64,000 nt of DNA from Rhizoclosmatium globosum (GCA_002104985.1 MCGO01000131.1:1-64000); one strand, 5' to 3'. Positions 45,001-59,595 are shown, counted from the stretch's first letter. Translations and numbers: made by a program. The notes: generated by a model not told the origin, from the sequence alone.

Positions 45001-48000
45001 ATCGATGAGCTTCTCAAATCATATGTCCTTGCTGTAGAAGAGTTCCATCTTCTCACTAATACAATTCCCTTCTTGGATCCATCCAACCTTGCAGGTGGAG
45101 CATACAGCTCAAATCGTGGTCTTGAAGAATCTGAATTTGGAGAGGGTCCTCAGGTTACCGCCATCATCACCGAAGGTGGTTACTTCAGAGAAGTCTGTGG
45201 TCGTATACGAGGAGTCGTTGTCGGAAACTTTTTGAATGCTGCCGAATGGATGCTTGGGTTCAATGAAGTTCGCAGTATGTGGATTGATAATGAATACTTC
45301 AACGCCTTGAGAGAGTTGAAGCAAGCTGGCGGAGACGTAGCTGTTTTATTGGCAACGAATACAGGAGACAGCGGTATGGCTGGAATATTAATGGAGTACG
45401 AGGAGAAACGAGAGCGTGCACTCATTGAGGCTGCAATTGCAAAAGGCGAAGATCCGCCAGAACTTAAAAAGCGCAGTGTTTTGGAAATCGGTGCAACGAT
45501 CGAGCTTCGGGATGAAGCAGATGGAGGAGAGGCATATTCTCCTCTCTACGAGTTTTTTCAGGAGAGCTTGAGCAAATTTGCAAATCAAAGACAAGTTATG
45601 AACGCAATCAGCGTTTCTAGTGTCATCAATAACTTGAATGTGGATACGGGAAAACTAAAGAGCATTTTGGTTCCAAGCCCTGAACGATGCTTCTCAGATG
45701 TGGCCAAAATCCTGCCAGGCCTTTCACGTGACAAGAATGAACTGTTATTGACCGAGCTACAGACTTGGGTTCGAATTTTAAATACACAGCCAAATAATGT
45801 CGAGGCATTCGTTGAGTACTTGGGTTGGCTTGAGAAGAGTAAGTCGTCTTAACCATATTTTTGAACTTGTTTTAACCATCAAATTAGTCAAACTTGCTCT
45901 TCCTCTTGTCGAGAATATGGAAGCAGAGATTACTCGCCTATATAACCTCCTCGAAATGTATAAAATTCCCATCCAACCAACAGATCTGGCTCTATACCAA
46001 ACATTGCTGCCGACGCTCCGCTCCTTGCAAGAATCTGTCGATATCTCTACTGATACAAAGGAAGAAAACATCACCCGATTTGCAACAGAGCTAGAGAAGG
46101 CTCTGAACGACCTGATGGGAGAAGTCAGTGATGTCCGAAATCGTGCCCAAGATCCAATGGTTCTCAACTTGAGCTCGGACAGCAACATTGTGATTCGCTT
46201 TTTGGACGAATTGAAAGCCAACTTGAATGAAATTGAAGCCAAGAAGAAACGATACGAATCGTGGGGAGAATTGTTCAAGAATGGTGGAATCACTGTCGGG
46301 CAACCAGAGGAGAAGCCTGCTACTGGTAGGGGACAGCCTCCGCCACCTCCTACGGACGCTAAGAAGAAGCCTGTTTCGAGTGGAGAGTTGGAAGAGACTA
46401 TGACTGAAGTACAACTTAAAAGCACGCTTTGGATCAGTTTGCGCGAGTGGTCCAAGATGGCAAAGTAAGTATGAGTATTTTACTTAACGTTTATTAATTG
46501 TTCTGCAGCGATTGGAGAACGCAGCCGTTTGATTCGTTGAACATTGAAGAAATCAGTGCACAAATTCAAATTTATATGAAGACTGTGTATACTTTGGACA
46601 AGGGATTACCACCAAATGATGTTGTACCTAAATTGAAAGCTATGGTCGACGAGTTCAGAGTATGGTACCCAACCATTGTCGACTTGAGAAACCAAGCCTT
46701 GAAACCTCGACACTGGGAGCGTATACAAGATGCCATTGGCAAGCAAATCAACAAAGATGAGACATTTACCTTAGGCAAACTCATTGAGATGCGTGTGTTC
46801 GACTTCAAAGACGAAATCTCGAACATCTCAAGTCAAGCTGGTTCCGAAGCTGCCCTTGAGGAGATGTTGGCCAAAGTAGTCAAAATCTGGAATGAGGCTG
46901 AATTTATTGTCATCAGCTACCGAGATGCGAAGGATGTGTTTATTCTTGGAACTGTTGAGGATATTCAAACACTTTTGGAAGATTCGCAAGTAACTATTGC
47001 AACTATCAAGAGTTCAAGATTTATTGGACCCATTAAGGGTGAAGTTGAGAAATGGGACAGATCTCTTGCCTTATTTGCCGAAACTCTTGAAGCCTGGCTC
47101 ACCTGTCAACGAAACTGGCTCTATCTAGAAAGCATTTTCTCCGCACCTGATATTCAACGGCAGCTTCCAGATGAAGCGCGAATGTTTTCGCAAGTGGACA
47201 GAAGCTGGAAAGACATTATGCGAAGAGTCGCAAGGAATCCAAATGCAATTAAATCAGGCACTGTCCCTGGTTTACTGGAGACCCTTCAGCAAAACAACGC
47301 CCTATTGGACCAAATTCAAAAATGCCTGGAGGATTATTTGGAATCAAAGCGTCTGTTGTTTCCGCGGTTCTACTTCTTGTCCAACGACGAGTTGCTTGAA
47401 ATTTTATCTCAAACAAGAAATCCGCAAGCTGTGCAGCCACATCTCAGCAAATGTTTTGATGCTATCAAAAGTTTGGACTTTAACTCAAATGATCCCAAGA
47501 GTATCGATATCGCTGCTATGGTCAGTCCTGAGGGTGAACGTGTAGGCTTCATTAAAATGATCAAAGCGAGAGGAAATGTTGAGGCTTGGTTGGGAGCAGT
47601 CGAAGAGGCAATGTTCGCCATCCTTCGTCGATTAGTTAAAATTGCTATTAGTGAATATGAGCCAAACAAAAGAGCTGCATGGGTTATGGACCATGCAGGC
47701 CAAGTTGTTGTGACTGGAAACCAAATCATTTGGACGCGGGACGTCAGTGAAGCGATCAAATCGCCTGACCCCAACAAAGCGCTTACAACATTAAAACAAG
47801 ATTCCATCAATAATTTGTCACAATTGGCTGGACTTGTACGAGGGGAGTTAACGAAAATTCAACGTGCAATCCTTGGGGCGTTAATAACTATTGATGTTCA
47901 TAATCGTGATATTGTACAAGGTTTAGTCCAAGCCAGAGTGACAGGTTTGGCGGACTTTGAGTGGACAAAGCAGCTCCGATATTACTGGTACGTGAAGTCG

Positions 48001-51000
48001 TTATATACTATGATATCTGACGGTAATACTAGGGATATGGATTTGGATACATGCAATGTTAAAATGTCATCCGCAGTGTTTTCGTACGGTATGTTTTGAA
48101 TTCAGTTTCTACGGCATTAATGATAACACTAGGTTATGAATATTTGGGATGTTCACCTCGTCTTGTAATTACGCCACTGACGGACAGGTGTTATTTGACT
48201 TTGACTGGAGCCATGCAACTCAATTTGGGTGGATCTCCCGTTGGACCAGGTTTGTCACGTATAGAGTATCTTTGTAGTTGATATTCTTATGTTTTTCAGC
48301 CGGAACTGGAAAAACGGAAACTGTCAAGGATCTCGCGAAGGCTCTTGCACGGCAATGTGTGGTATTCAATTGTTCCGATGGCTTGGATTACAAAATGATG
48401 GGCAAAATGTTTGCTGGATTGGCACAATCTGGAGCGTGGGCTTGCTTCGACGAGTTCAATCGAATTGATATCGAAGTGTTGTCTGTCATAGCCCAACAGC
48501 TACTCACCATCAAAGCTGCGAAAGATATGAAGGCGATTAAGTTCAACTTTGAGGGACGCGAAATTCGGTTAATTGACACATGTGCAGCGTTTATTACAAT
48601 GAATCCAGGATACGCGGGAAGAACCGAGCTTCCAGATAACTTAAAGGCTCTATTCCGGCCTATTTCTATGATGATTCCAGGTTTGGGACCTCGAATAAGT
48701 TTAAGTCTAACTAATTTTCCTCAGATTATGGTCTCATCGCGGAAATAATGCTATTTTCAGAAGGATTTGAGAGTGCCAAAAAGTTTGCAGGGAAGGTCGT
48801 GAATTTATACAAGCTTTGCTCAGAACAACTTTCGCAACAAGATCATTATGACTTCGGGTGCGTAAATTCTCTTGTACAAACTGTGCTAAACGTCTTATTA
48901 GTATGCGAGCTGTAAAATCCGTACTGATAATGGCTGGTGCACTTAAGCGAGCAAGTCCAGAACTTGTTGAAGAAGTGGTTTTGATTCGTTCGTTAAGAGA
49001 TTCTAATCTTCCCAAATTTTTGGAGGAAGATGTATGCCTCTTTGCCGGTATTCTACAAGATCTATTCCCTGGGGTTGTCATTATCGAGAAAGATTTCAGC
49101 CTTCTCATTAATGCGTTCAAAGATGTTATGAGCGAGCGTTCGCTGGAAGTTGTGGACTCCTTTATAACAAGAATATGCCAGCTTTACGAAACTATGAGGA
49201 TTCGACACGGTGTTATGCTTGTTGGGTGAGACATTTGATTCAGTTTTACAAAAGACTCACTGTGTACTATAGGCCCACGGGTGGTGGTAAAACTACTTGT
49301 TACGAAATTCTCAGAGACGCGAATACGCTGCTGAAAGAAAAGTATCCAAATAATCAAGATTTTGCGAAAGTCAAAACCTGGGTTTTGAATCCAAAGTGTG
49401 TTGCAATGACGGAACTTTATGGCCAATTTAATCTAGCAACTATGGAGTGGAAAGATGGTTTGATTGGAACCATTTTTAGGGCTCAAGTTGCGGATGACAC
49501 CCCAGATGAAAAATGGACAGTCTTGGATGGCCCTGTCGATGCTCTCTGGATTGAAAACATGAACACAGTCTTAGATGATAACAAACTGCTGACGTTAATC
49601 AACGGCGAACGAATCAAAATGAACAACACCATGCACATGTTGTTTGAAGTAATGGATTTAGCGGTCGCGTCTCCTGCAACTGTATCTCGTTGCGGAATGG
49701 TGTATATGGATCCTGCAAGTCTTGGATGGTGGCCTTACTTCAGTTCTTGGCTTCGAAAGCTCCCATCCTACGTCCAAGACGATGCCAAAGACCACCTACG
49801 GATGCTATTTCACGACTACGTTGAAAAGGGCCTTCGTTTCGTCAGAAAAAGCTGTACAGAATTTGTGCCATCCGTCAACTTCAACCTCGTTGTGTCACTT
49901 TGCAACCTTTTGTCCACGTTTCTCGCCAAAGAGGATGAAATTGATTTCAAGGCGGAAATAATGGAGTTGAGAGGAGTTTTGAACCACATTTTTGTGTTTT
50001 GCTACACTTGGTCAATTGGTGGCAACCTTGCGGATGGAAATCAAGAAAGATTTGACACGTTCTTGCGGGATATGATTGATGGTCACCCTATCCCTGATTT
50101 TTCGATGCCATCATCGAATTCCATATTTGCTCATTATGTGGACATCAAGCGTCGAACATTCAGTGTCTGGGAAGACATAGTGCCATCATTTAATTACTCG
50201 AAAGATATACCTTACTTTCAAATGATTGTTCCAACACCGGACACAGTCAAATATGCATATTTACTCGAAGCTCTTTTGACAAATAGCTTCAGAACACTCT
50301 TTACTGGAGGTACCGGCGTTGGAAAGTCAGTCATTGTTCAAGACCTTCTTAACAGAATTAGCAAACCCAAAGGATACATTCCAATTCCACTCAACTTTTC
50401 AGCACAAACGAACAGCGAGCAAACTCAGCAAATTATGGAATTGAAGCTTGAAAAGAAAAGAAAGAGTTTTGGTGCCCCGAATGGTTTCAACAAAATCGTT
50501 TTGTTTGTTGATGACTTAAATATGCCCAAACTCGACACGTATGGATCTCAACCTCCAATTGAGCTCATTCGCCAATTTATTGACTTTGGGGGATTCTACG
50601 ATCGAGAAAAGCTGATTTGGAAGTCAATTGTTGATATTGAGTTAATTGCATGCTGTGCGCCACCTGGCGGAGGTCGTAACAACGTGACACCTCGTTTCTT
50701 ACGTCATTTTAATATGCTTAACATCCCTGCTCCAAGCGAAATGTCTCTTTCCAAAATATTTAAATCAATTGTTGAGGGATTCCTTAAGCCATTCGCTCAA
50801 GAAGTAAAAACTTCAACAGATGCAATTGTAAACTCTGCAGTTGAAATATATCATAGTATGTGCACTCAGCTGCTTCCAACTCCTGCCAAGTCTCACTATA
50901 CGTTCAATTTGCGAGATCTATCGAAAGTTGTGCAAGGTATTCTCCAGTTACAACCTGCCAATGTCAGCGTTAAAGCCGACATTGCGAAAGCTTTTATTCA

Positions 51001-54000
51001 TGAATCCTCGCGTGTATTTCATGATCGGTTGATTGATGAACCAGATCGCTTATTCTTCTTCAAACTTGTCTCTGAGCTTGTTGATCGCAACTTTGGAGTC
51101 AATATACCAAAGGACATTCTAGTTGAGAAACCAATCATGTTCGGAGATTTTCATAAGAGAGGAGTACCTATTGAAGAACGGCAGTATATTGAGTTCACGG
51201 ACATGAAGGTCATGAACACGTTGCTTGAAGAATACCTTGAAGAATACAACGTAACGCATAGCAAAGATATTCGTCTCATCTTCTTCATGGACGCCAAACA
51301 ACATGTATCACGTATATCTAGAATAATACGACAGCCGCGAGGAAATGCCCTGTTGGTTGGTGTTGGTGGATGTGGTAAACAATCCCTCACCAGGCTTGCT
51401 TGCCATATTTCAGATTATCAATGCATTCAAATCGAGCTCACACGAACATATGATACGGTAGAATGGCGTGAGGATTTGAAAAGGCTGTATCGCCTTGCAG
51501 GAGTGGACGGTAAAAACACTGTGTTCCTCATGTCCGATACCCAAATCAAGAAGGAAACTTTCCTGGAGGATATCAACAGTATATTGAACTCAGGAGAAGT
51601 ACCTAATTTGTTTGAGTTCGACGAACGCGAGAAGATTTTAGGAGAATTGAGACCAGTAGCAAGGGAAAAGGGTCTGCCAGAAGATCGGGATTCAGTGCAG
51701 CAGTTCTTTATTAATCGAGTCAGAGATAATTTGCACATTGTCTTGGCTACAAGTCCAGTTGGAGATGCATTTAGAAATCGATGTCGAATGTTTCCATCGT
51801 TAGTGAATTGCTCCGTAAGTGTTTATAGTTTACTCTGCTCCTTGTCTTACATTTTATCAGACAATCGATTGGTTCGACGAATGGCCCAAGGATGCTTTGT
51901 TGTCAGTTTCCAAAAGGTTCTTTGAATTCGTTGACCTTGGATCAGATGATATGAGAGACAAAATATCGAGTATGTGCGTTGAGATTCATGCATCGGTTGG
52001 AGCTACTGCAAAGCGCTTCTACGCAGAGCTTCGTCGACGATACTACACGACACCAACATCATACCTGGAGCTTATTAACTTGTATACGGCTATGCTTCAT
52101 GAAAAACGAAAGGAGCTAGGGTCTGCCAGAGATCGTCTGAAGAATGGATTGAGCAAGCTTTTGGAGACAAACCAACTGGTCGCAAATATGCAAATCGAAC
52201 TAGAAGAACTTGGCCCGGAGCTCAAGCAGAAAGCCACAGACGTAGAGGCCTTGATGGTGAAAATTGCGAAAGACCAGGAAATGGCTGACGGTGTTAGAAA
52301 AGTCGTAGGAGATGAAGAAGCCATCGTCCGAGATAAAGCTATTGTCACAGAGTCAATTGCCGCAGACGCTCAAAGAGACTTAGACGAAGCATTACCAGCC
52401 CTGAATGCAGCCTATAAAGCTTTGGATGCGCTCGAAAAAAAAGATATTGCTGAATTGAAAGTTTTCTCGAAACCGCCCGATCTTGTACTGCTAGTATTGG
52501 AAGCGATCTGTATTCTATTTAAAGTTAAGCCAGATTGGGAAAGCAGTAAGAAGCTTCTTTCTGATCCACAGCTCATGAAGAAAATGGCCGAATATGACAA
52601 AGACAACATCCCCGAATCCATCACAAAGAAATTGAGAAAGTACATTGAAAATCCTATTTTTAACCCAGAATCTGTCGAAAAAGTGAGCAGAGCTTGTAAA
52701 TCAATGTGTATGTGGGTGATAGCTATGGACATTGTAAGTGTGATTGAAAGTTAACGATTGTTACTAACATACCCCACTAGTATTCTCGAGTATTCAAGGA
52801 AGTTTTGCCAAAGAAAAAGCGCTTGGAAGAAGCCCAAACTACTCTGGAAGCCACTATGGCCAAGCTGGCTGAAAAAACAGCAGCATTACAAGAAGTCGAG
52901 GATCAGCTAACGAAACTGAAAGAAACATACGAAGCCTCAATTAAAAGTAAGAGAGTACTCTCTGAAAAAATGGAAGAGACTACTCGAAGACTTGCTCGTG
53001 CGAGCAAATTGACACTTGCACTAGCGGATGAGCAAGTTCGTTGGGCAGAGTCAGTAGAAGCGCTTTCTTCTCAAATAGACGCGCTTGTTGGAAATATGTT
53101 CTTGTGTGCAGCGTCAGTCGCATATTATGGCGCATTTACTTCCAACTATAGACAGGATCTAATAATTTTGTGGATTCGAAAATGCCAAGAGATTGGAATT
53201 CCAGTTTCAGAACACTTCAATATTTTGGACCATTTAGCAGACCCTGCAGTTGTTCGTGATTGGAACATTCAAGGATTGCCTTCTGATCAGCTTTCTACCG
53301 AGAATGGAATTCTTGTAACCAGAGGACGCAGATGGCCGTTAATGATTGATCCACAGGGTCAAGCAAATCGCTGGATTCGTGCGATGGAAGGAACGAACTT
53401 AAAAATAATTAAGCTCAGTGATTCTAAGTTTCTGCGGTCTTTGGAGAATGCGGTTCGAACCGGGCAGGCAATTTTGATGGAAGATGTGGGCGAACAGTTG
53501 GATCCGGCGATTGAACCACTTCTATTAAAACAAACAATCAGGCAAGGTGGGCGATTGTTGATGAAACTTGGAGATTCGGTTGTTGAGTACGATCGAAATT
53601 TCAAACTTTACATCACAACAAAATTGGCAAACCCGCATTATTTACCCGAAGTCTGCATCAAAGTTACCATCATCAACTTTACAGTCACAAAGCAAGGACT
53701 AGAAGGGCAGCTTCTCGCAGATGTTGTAAAAATTGAAAGGCCAGAATTGGAGGAACAGAGGAACAGCTTAATTGTCAGCATTTCAAACGACAAGAAGCAG
53801 CTCAAAGACATCGAAGAGAAAATTTTGAAGCTCTTATTCAACTCAGAAGGGAATATCCTTGATGATGAAGAACTGATTAACACGCTGAACCAATCCAAAG
53901 TCACCTCAGCAGCTATCAAAGAAAGAGTTGCTCTTGCGGAGAAAACTGAAGTGGAAATCAACTTCGCTCGTGAAAAATATAGACCTGTTGCAATTCGAGG

Positions 54001-56771
54001 ATCCGTCCTTTACTTCGTTATTGCAGATCTTGGAGAGCTTGATCCTATGTACCAGTTTTCACTCAAATACTTCAAAAATTTGTTCAATCAATGTATTACA
54101 GAAAGTGAAAAGGCTGATGATTTACAAGTCCGAATCAAAATTCTATGTAAAAACACAACTTACTCAATTTTCAGCAACGTTTCACGAGGACTGTTTGAAG
54201 CGCATAAATTAATTTATGCCTTCATGATTTGTGCGGCGATTTTGCGACAACGCGAGTCGATCTCTGAAAATGAGTGGAACTTCTTTATTCGTGGAAGTAA
54301 TCGACTGAACGGAGAAAACCCTCCTAAACCTGAAAGTCAGTTTATCACTGATATGATTTGGAATAATTTATGTGACTGTGCTCTGGCAGTGGAGACATTC
54401 AAGAGTGTCCAAGAGCATGTTTACACATTCGGTGCAGAATGGGATGAGATGATGGAATGTGCCGATCCATACAGCAAACGAATTCCGAGTGAACATATCC
54501 TAATGCTAACAGACTTTCAGCGGCTAATGCTTGTGAAGATTCTTCGAGAAGAAAAACTGGTTCCTTCAATAATCAGCTTTGTCAGCAGGAACCTGGGTCA
54601 AGAATTCATTGATATCCCACCGTTAGATTTAGTGAAAGTGTATAAGGATACGACTTCAAAGCTCCCCATGATCTTCATTCTGTCTTCTGGTTCCGATCCC
54701 ATCGCTGGTTTGATGAAAATGGCAGCCAGCAAGGAATTTAACATGCAAGATCGATTGCATATGATTTCTTTAGGACAGGGACAAGGGCCTATTGCCGAGG
54801 AATTAATTCGTAGAGCAACAATGCAGGGAGATTGGCTTTTCCTTCAGAATTGCCACTTGGCTGCAAGCTGGATGAATAGACTGGAGACCATTATCAAAGG
54901 ATTTGCCGACATGGAGATGAATCACAACTTCCGACTCTTTTTGTCGTCAATGCCATCGAAAGTATTCCCCTCCTCTGTTCTACAGGATGGAGTGAAAGTT
55001 ACAAATGAGCCACCGAAGGGTCTTCGTGCAAATTTGGCAAGATCATTTGCAGACATTTCCAAAGACTTGTTTGATGTACATCCGCCTCAGGGTGTTAAAT
55101 TCAAGAAACTTCTTTTTGGTGTTTGCTTCTTCAACGCCATTATTCAAGAGCGAAGTAAGTTGACGCTAGTTAATTTAATTGTTATTAACGGATCTTAGAG
55201 AAATTTGGGCCTCTCGGCTGGAATATTTGTTACGACTGGAGTAACAGCGACCTGGAAGTTTCAATCACAATATTAAAGAATATTCTGCTTGACAATAAGC
55301 AGATTCCTTGGGATGCTCTTTTATATCTTACAGGTGAAATCACGTTTGGAGGCCGAGTGACTGATGATTGGGATCGTCGTACTGTCCGTTCTATTCTCGC
55401 CAAGTACTACACACCAAACATCATACAGGATTCGTATAAATTCTCACCTTCTGGTATTTATTTTGCTCCACCGGATGGAGACTTAAACAGCTTCAAGAAC
55501 TACATTGATTCCATGCCATTCACTGAAGAACCAAGTATCTTTGGAATGCATGAAAACGCAAACATCAGTTACCAACTTCAAGAATCACGAAGAGTTGTCA
55601 AGACTGTACTTGATGTACAACCGAGGCTTGTAAGTGGAGGAAGCGGAAAGACGAGCGAAGAAGTTGTCATGGATGTTGCGACAACTATTTTGGACGGACT
55701 GCCTGAGTTTCTGTACATTGATTTATTTGCTATTGAGGACGCAGCAACTGGGGCTGGAGATGGCAACTCGATTGACTTGTTCGCCAAAGGAAGTGATGGA
55801 CGAATGCTGAATTCTCTAAGCACTGTGTTGATGCAAGAATCAAACAGGTTCAACAAACTTCTGAAAGTTGTCAAAAGCAGCTTAGGTTACTTGATCAAAG
55901 CTGTGAAGGGCTTGGTTGTAATGAGTGCCGAGTTGGAATTGGTTTATCAAAGCTTATTGAACAACGAGGTTCCAAAGGCATGGGCAAATGCCGCGTACCC
56001 GTCGTTGAAGCCACTTGCAGGATGGGTGAAAGATTTACACCTGAGAATTGGTGAATTGGACACCTGGATAAACAACGGTCAACCTCCATGTTTCTGGTTG
56101 CCAGGATTCTTTTTCCCTCAAGGGTTCCTGACAGGAGTCTTGCAAAATATGGCACGAAAGTACAATATTCCAATTGATAGTCTTATGTTTGCCTACAAAG
56201 TTTCAGAGTATGAGGAGGGTGACCCAGGAATTGTAAATGATGTATCTGCTGTCACAGCAAAAATGAGGATGTTTAAGACTGCACCAAGCACCTCACAAGC
56301 ACAGGGATATTCTGGGTTTCCACGATCTAGTCAGCTATATCCTGACGAAGATGGTGTCTTAATTCGGGGCTTATTCATTGAAGGTGCTCGATGGGATCGA
56401 GAGAGACGTGTCTTATCAGATTCGCTTCCAATGGAGATGTTTTCGGTATGTGTTTATGTGTTTTTCAATGCCAGATATTCAATTTAACTTAAACTGTCAG
56501 ACTATGCCCCTATTGCGTTTTATTCCAAGTCAAGTGGTACAAAGAGAGGGAGGCTTATACGTCTGCCCTCTTTACAAAACTTCTGCAAGGGCGGGAACTT
56601 TAACAACAACTGGGCAGTCCTCCAATTTTATAGTACCAGTAAATATCCCCACAGATAAACCTCAAGATTACTGGATTTCCAAAGGAGTCGCATTGTTGGT
56701 GAGTAAACTGTCAAAAAGTTACAATTTAACTCATTCGTAACATTCAAAAACAGTGCCAATTGAACGAATGA
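42014..56771 (+). CDS. Axonemal dynein heavy chain, inner-arm single-headed type
   Basis: Seventeen exons (first 42014-42119, last 56754-56771) join in frame to 4657 residues. Residues 1-~430 are a Pro/Ser/Gln-rich extension. The tail starts around [21 protein letters not shown] at residue 511. The motor has [20 protein letters not shown], then four Walker A loops: AAA1 [10 protein letters not shown] (~1962), AAA2 GPTGGGKTT (~2240), AAA3 GGTGVGKS (~2587), AAA4 GVGGCGKQS (~2935). The stalk and microtubule-binding tip follow, then AAA5/6 with [10 protein letters not shown], and the C-terminus ends GVALLCQLNE. This ATPase powers flagellar bending in zoospores. Sequence style suggests the DNAH1/3/6/7/12 inner-arm group; the exact member is unsure. 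A 48-nt in-frame segment at 44667-44714 is treated as an intron because it adds a hydrophobic insert. Confidence 0.93.
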
Positions 56772-57149
56772 ACTTGTGTTTTGCTCCTGCTTCTTTGCTT
56801 AATAAAATATTATGATTATCAGAGAGGTTTCATTAAAAATGATTTGTTAAGTGTTCATTGTGAGTGAAGCGAGCTGTAAAATCACATAAGTGAATAAAGA
56901 ATGCACATTGTTTGGGTTGATTTTGGCACCTCTCCTTTGGAAATAAGTAAAGCTATGTCGGGATGGGGTATTGGAAGTAACATAATGAAAGCAATCTCAG
57001 CGGCGAGAATTGATGTGATTCCTTTGAGTGCCAATCATTAAAAAAACACAATCTATTTTATGTTTTTTGATTTGCCTTTGATAGACAATGGAGGGAAAGA
57101 TGCCATTGTTCTTGGTTGGAAATACTTCACCCTTCACAGCAAGCCAAAA
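56772..57149. other. Short intergenic region; possible missing first exon of the LRR gene
   Basis: Follows the dynein stop codon. In-frame ATG codons at 57060 and 57150 precede the LRR protein, but neither gives a signal peptide, which a surface LRR-7TM protein should have. A small upstream exon encoding one may lie here; I could not define it. Confidence 0.4.
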
Positions 57150-59403
57150 ATGACGGACTGTGATTTGCTCCATGGACTATATCACTGGATACCATCTGGA
57201 GATGAATGTTGTCGTACGTCAAACGCGGTCGATTGTTCAAATGGAAATGTATCAGAGCTGTATGTTGAGATCACGATCGTCCCGATAAACTTTAATTCTT
57301 TTGAGTAGACGCCTGATTGGACCCGATTATTCTCGACCTTTCCCGATGGAAATAACTCAACTGACATGGCTCAAGGGCTTGTGAGTCTTCCTGCAAAAAA
57401 AATGAAGTTCTCAATAAAATTCAGGACTTTGATCGCAACCAACATCACTGGAAGCATACCTTCGGAAATCAGTCAACTACAACAACTAACACTTCTGTAA
57501 TCCGGATCCGTATATTTTATTATTGAATGTTAAAGTTTTAAATGCAGTCAGATTTCGTTACCACCAGGAAGTATATCAGGCCCAATTCCAACAGAACTGG
57601 GACTTTTATTGAATTTAAAGCGATTGTAAATTAATATCTGTTCTGTTGCTTGTTTCTGATTATCGTTTAGGGTTATAACGGGACTCGGAGCACCCAATGC
57701 ACGTCTATCAATAAATGGAACCATTCCATCGCAACTGGCTCGACTAACAAACTTGGAATATCTGTAAAAAATTAATTTTGACTTTATTGAGCCTTACTGA
57801 GAGAATCAGAGCTATATCATCTACTTCTGTAACTGGAGCAATCCCAACTGAACTTGGGAGGTTGTCACAGCTATCATCTTTAAGTCTGGAATGGAACTAT
57901 CTGTCTGGAACACTACCATCGGAAATCGGTAACTTGCAGAAGCTCACAGGCTTGTAAGAGATATTCTTGTAATCCCAGCATTGCTAATATCATTCAGGGA
58001 TATAAATAATAACCAGCTCCGAGGATCGCTGCCAACCTCTCTTGGAAACCTGACTCTCATTCAAAACATGTGAGGGTTTAGATTGATTGATGACGGATTC
58101 TAATTTGTTGGACAGAGACGTGGGTAATAACTTTTTTTCGGGCGCTATTCCAACCGAACTTGGTAAATTATCACAACTTTTAACAATGTGAGTGCTTTAT
58201 TTTAAGAGAGTTGATTCTTAACGGACATACGCAGACGATTTAGCGATAATAATCTGAGTGGATATGTCCCAGCTGAGCTATACAGCATAAATGGAATTCT
58301 ATCCATGTAAGCCTTTATTCAACTTTTGAAGTTTTGGCTAATACATTTCTTATAGTATGTGGGAAAACAACCCGCTCTTGTCGTCCAACAGTTTCCTGAT
58401 CTTTGATGCTGCTGAAATAGAAGCTCATGAGAAATTAACGAAAGCGCTTGTGGTTATAACGGCTCTATTTCTAATTATTGTCGCTGCCTATGTTCCTCTT
58501 GAGTCATACAAAAAGGGAGTCGGGATAAACATCAAAAAAATGACTAACGCATTCAATTTGACGCTGTTTCTTATGGGGCTCACGTTATTCATCATGGCTC
58601 TAATTCACAAGTTCACTGAATATGGTATAACGGAGGACGACTTTGGATACGGTACCCTCCTCCTTGGGATCTGTAATGCAACATTTCAGCTGTCATATAT
58701 CAAGTATTCATACGCACGGAGTCAAAATATTATTGAAACTGTGGCGTCGCAGGTATCGTGGATTGCAAGGGGTTTTGATATGCTGGCACCAATTATTTAC
58801 GTTCAAGTTATTCCCGCGGCGTTGCTTCTTGCTCCTTCACTGAGATATGATTCATTATATGCACTCAATTTTATTCTTCCGACTATTGCGATGGGTTGTA
58901 CAGCGCTCTTTGATTTTCTGCTGATTGGGGCGTTTTCAGTCTTTATACACAAGAAAACAAGGATTGGATCTGATGAGACTCTTGATCCTCGGTTTCTTAT
59001 TGTTAGTCGATACGGAATTGCGGCAAATATGATGTACCTTGTGGCAATAATCATTGAATGGGTAGTGGTTGGAGGTGACAAGTCAGTCGGTACACTAGCG
59101 ATTCCACTGTTCTGGTTTAGACACAAAGCTATTATGCAAACAATATTCATGCTAGGCGCTTCTATCATTCTGTTAATTATGAAGATTGCTTTGTATCTGA
59201 ACCAGAAAAGGGAAGACAAGAGAGCAAGGACGAACCTCAAACGAGCTAAACAAATTGTTGAAGGAAAAACTTCTGAAGCAACATCATCGGCTCGTGAATC
59301 AAGCGTTATTCATGTTCTGAATTTGGGTTCGAGTTGGAAAATCGGTGCAACTTCGAAACTGGGGACCGAGCCGTCCTTGGCTACATCTGGAACATTACTA
59401 TGA
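57150..59403 (+). CDS. Leucine-rich-repeat protein with seven predicted transmembrane helices
   Basis: Ten exons (57150-57259, 57309-57380, 57425-57496, 57548-57625, 57671-57763, 57810-57953, 57998-58069, 58116-58187, 58235-58306, 58356-59403) join in frame to 610 residues; an in-frame ATG at 57060 would add 30. The N-terminus has a Cys-rich cap (GDECCRTSNAVDCSNG). About nine plant-type repeats follow, with consensus G-x-I/L-P-x-E/S-L-G-x-L (for example TGSIPSEISQLQQLTLL, SGTLPSEIGNLQKLTGL). All introns are phase 2 and cut the same repeat position, mostly giving 72-nt exons of one repeat. The last exon encodes seven hydrophobic spans (first ALVVITALFLIIVAAYVPL, last TIFMLGASIILLIMKIAL) and a basic cytosolic tail. 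A receptor-like role at the cell surface is inferred. I do not recognise the 7TM family. Confidence 0.75.
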
Positions 59404-59595
59404 GCCCAAACCGTCGTTTATTTACATTTTTTCTTTTCCTTAATTTTTTGATACCTATCGGCTCACTTTCTATGCGTTCCAAGTCCGACTTAAATAATAC
59501 AAAAACAGCGGTGAGAAGGGGTCATACACCGCGATTCCATCGTTTCAATGATTGTGTCTGGACTCGCTGAGCTCACTTGAAATAGCAAGAAAAGA

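Noticed and set aside
46091..46414. Several minus-strand frames inside the dynein gene
   Set aside because: All lie opposite well-conserved dynein exons and have no motifs.
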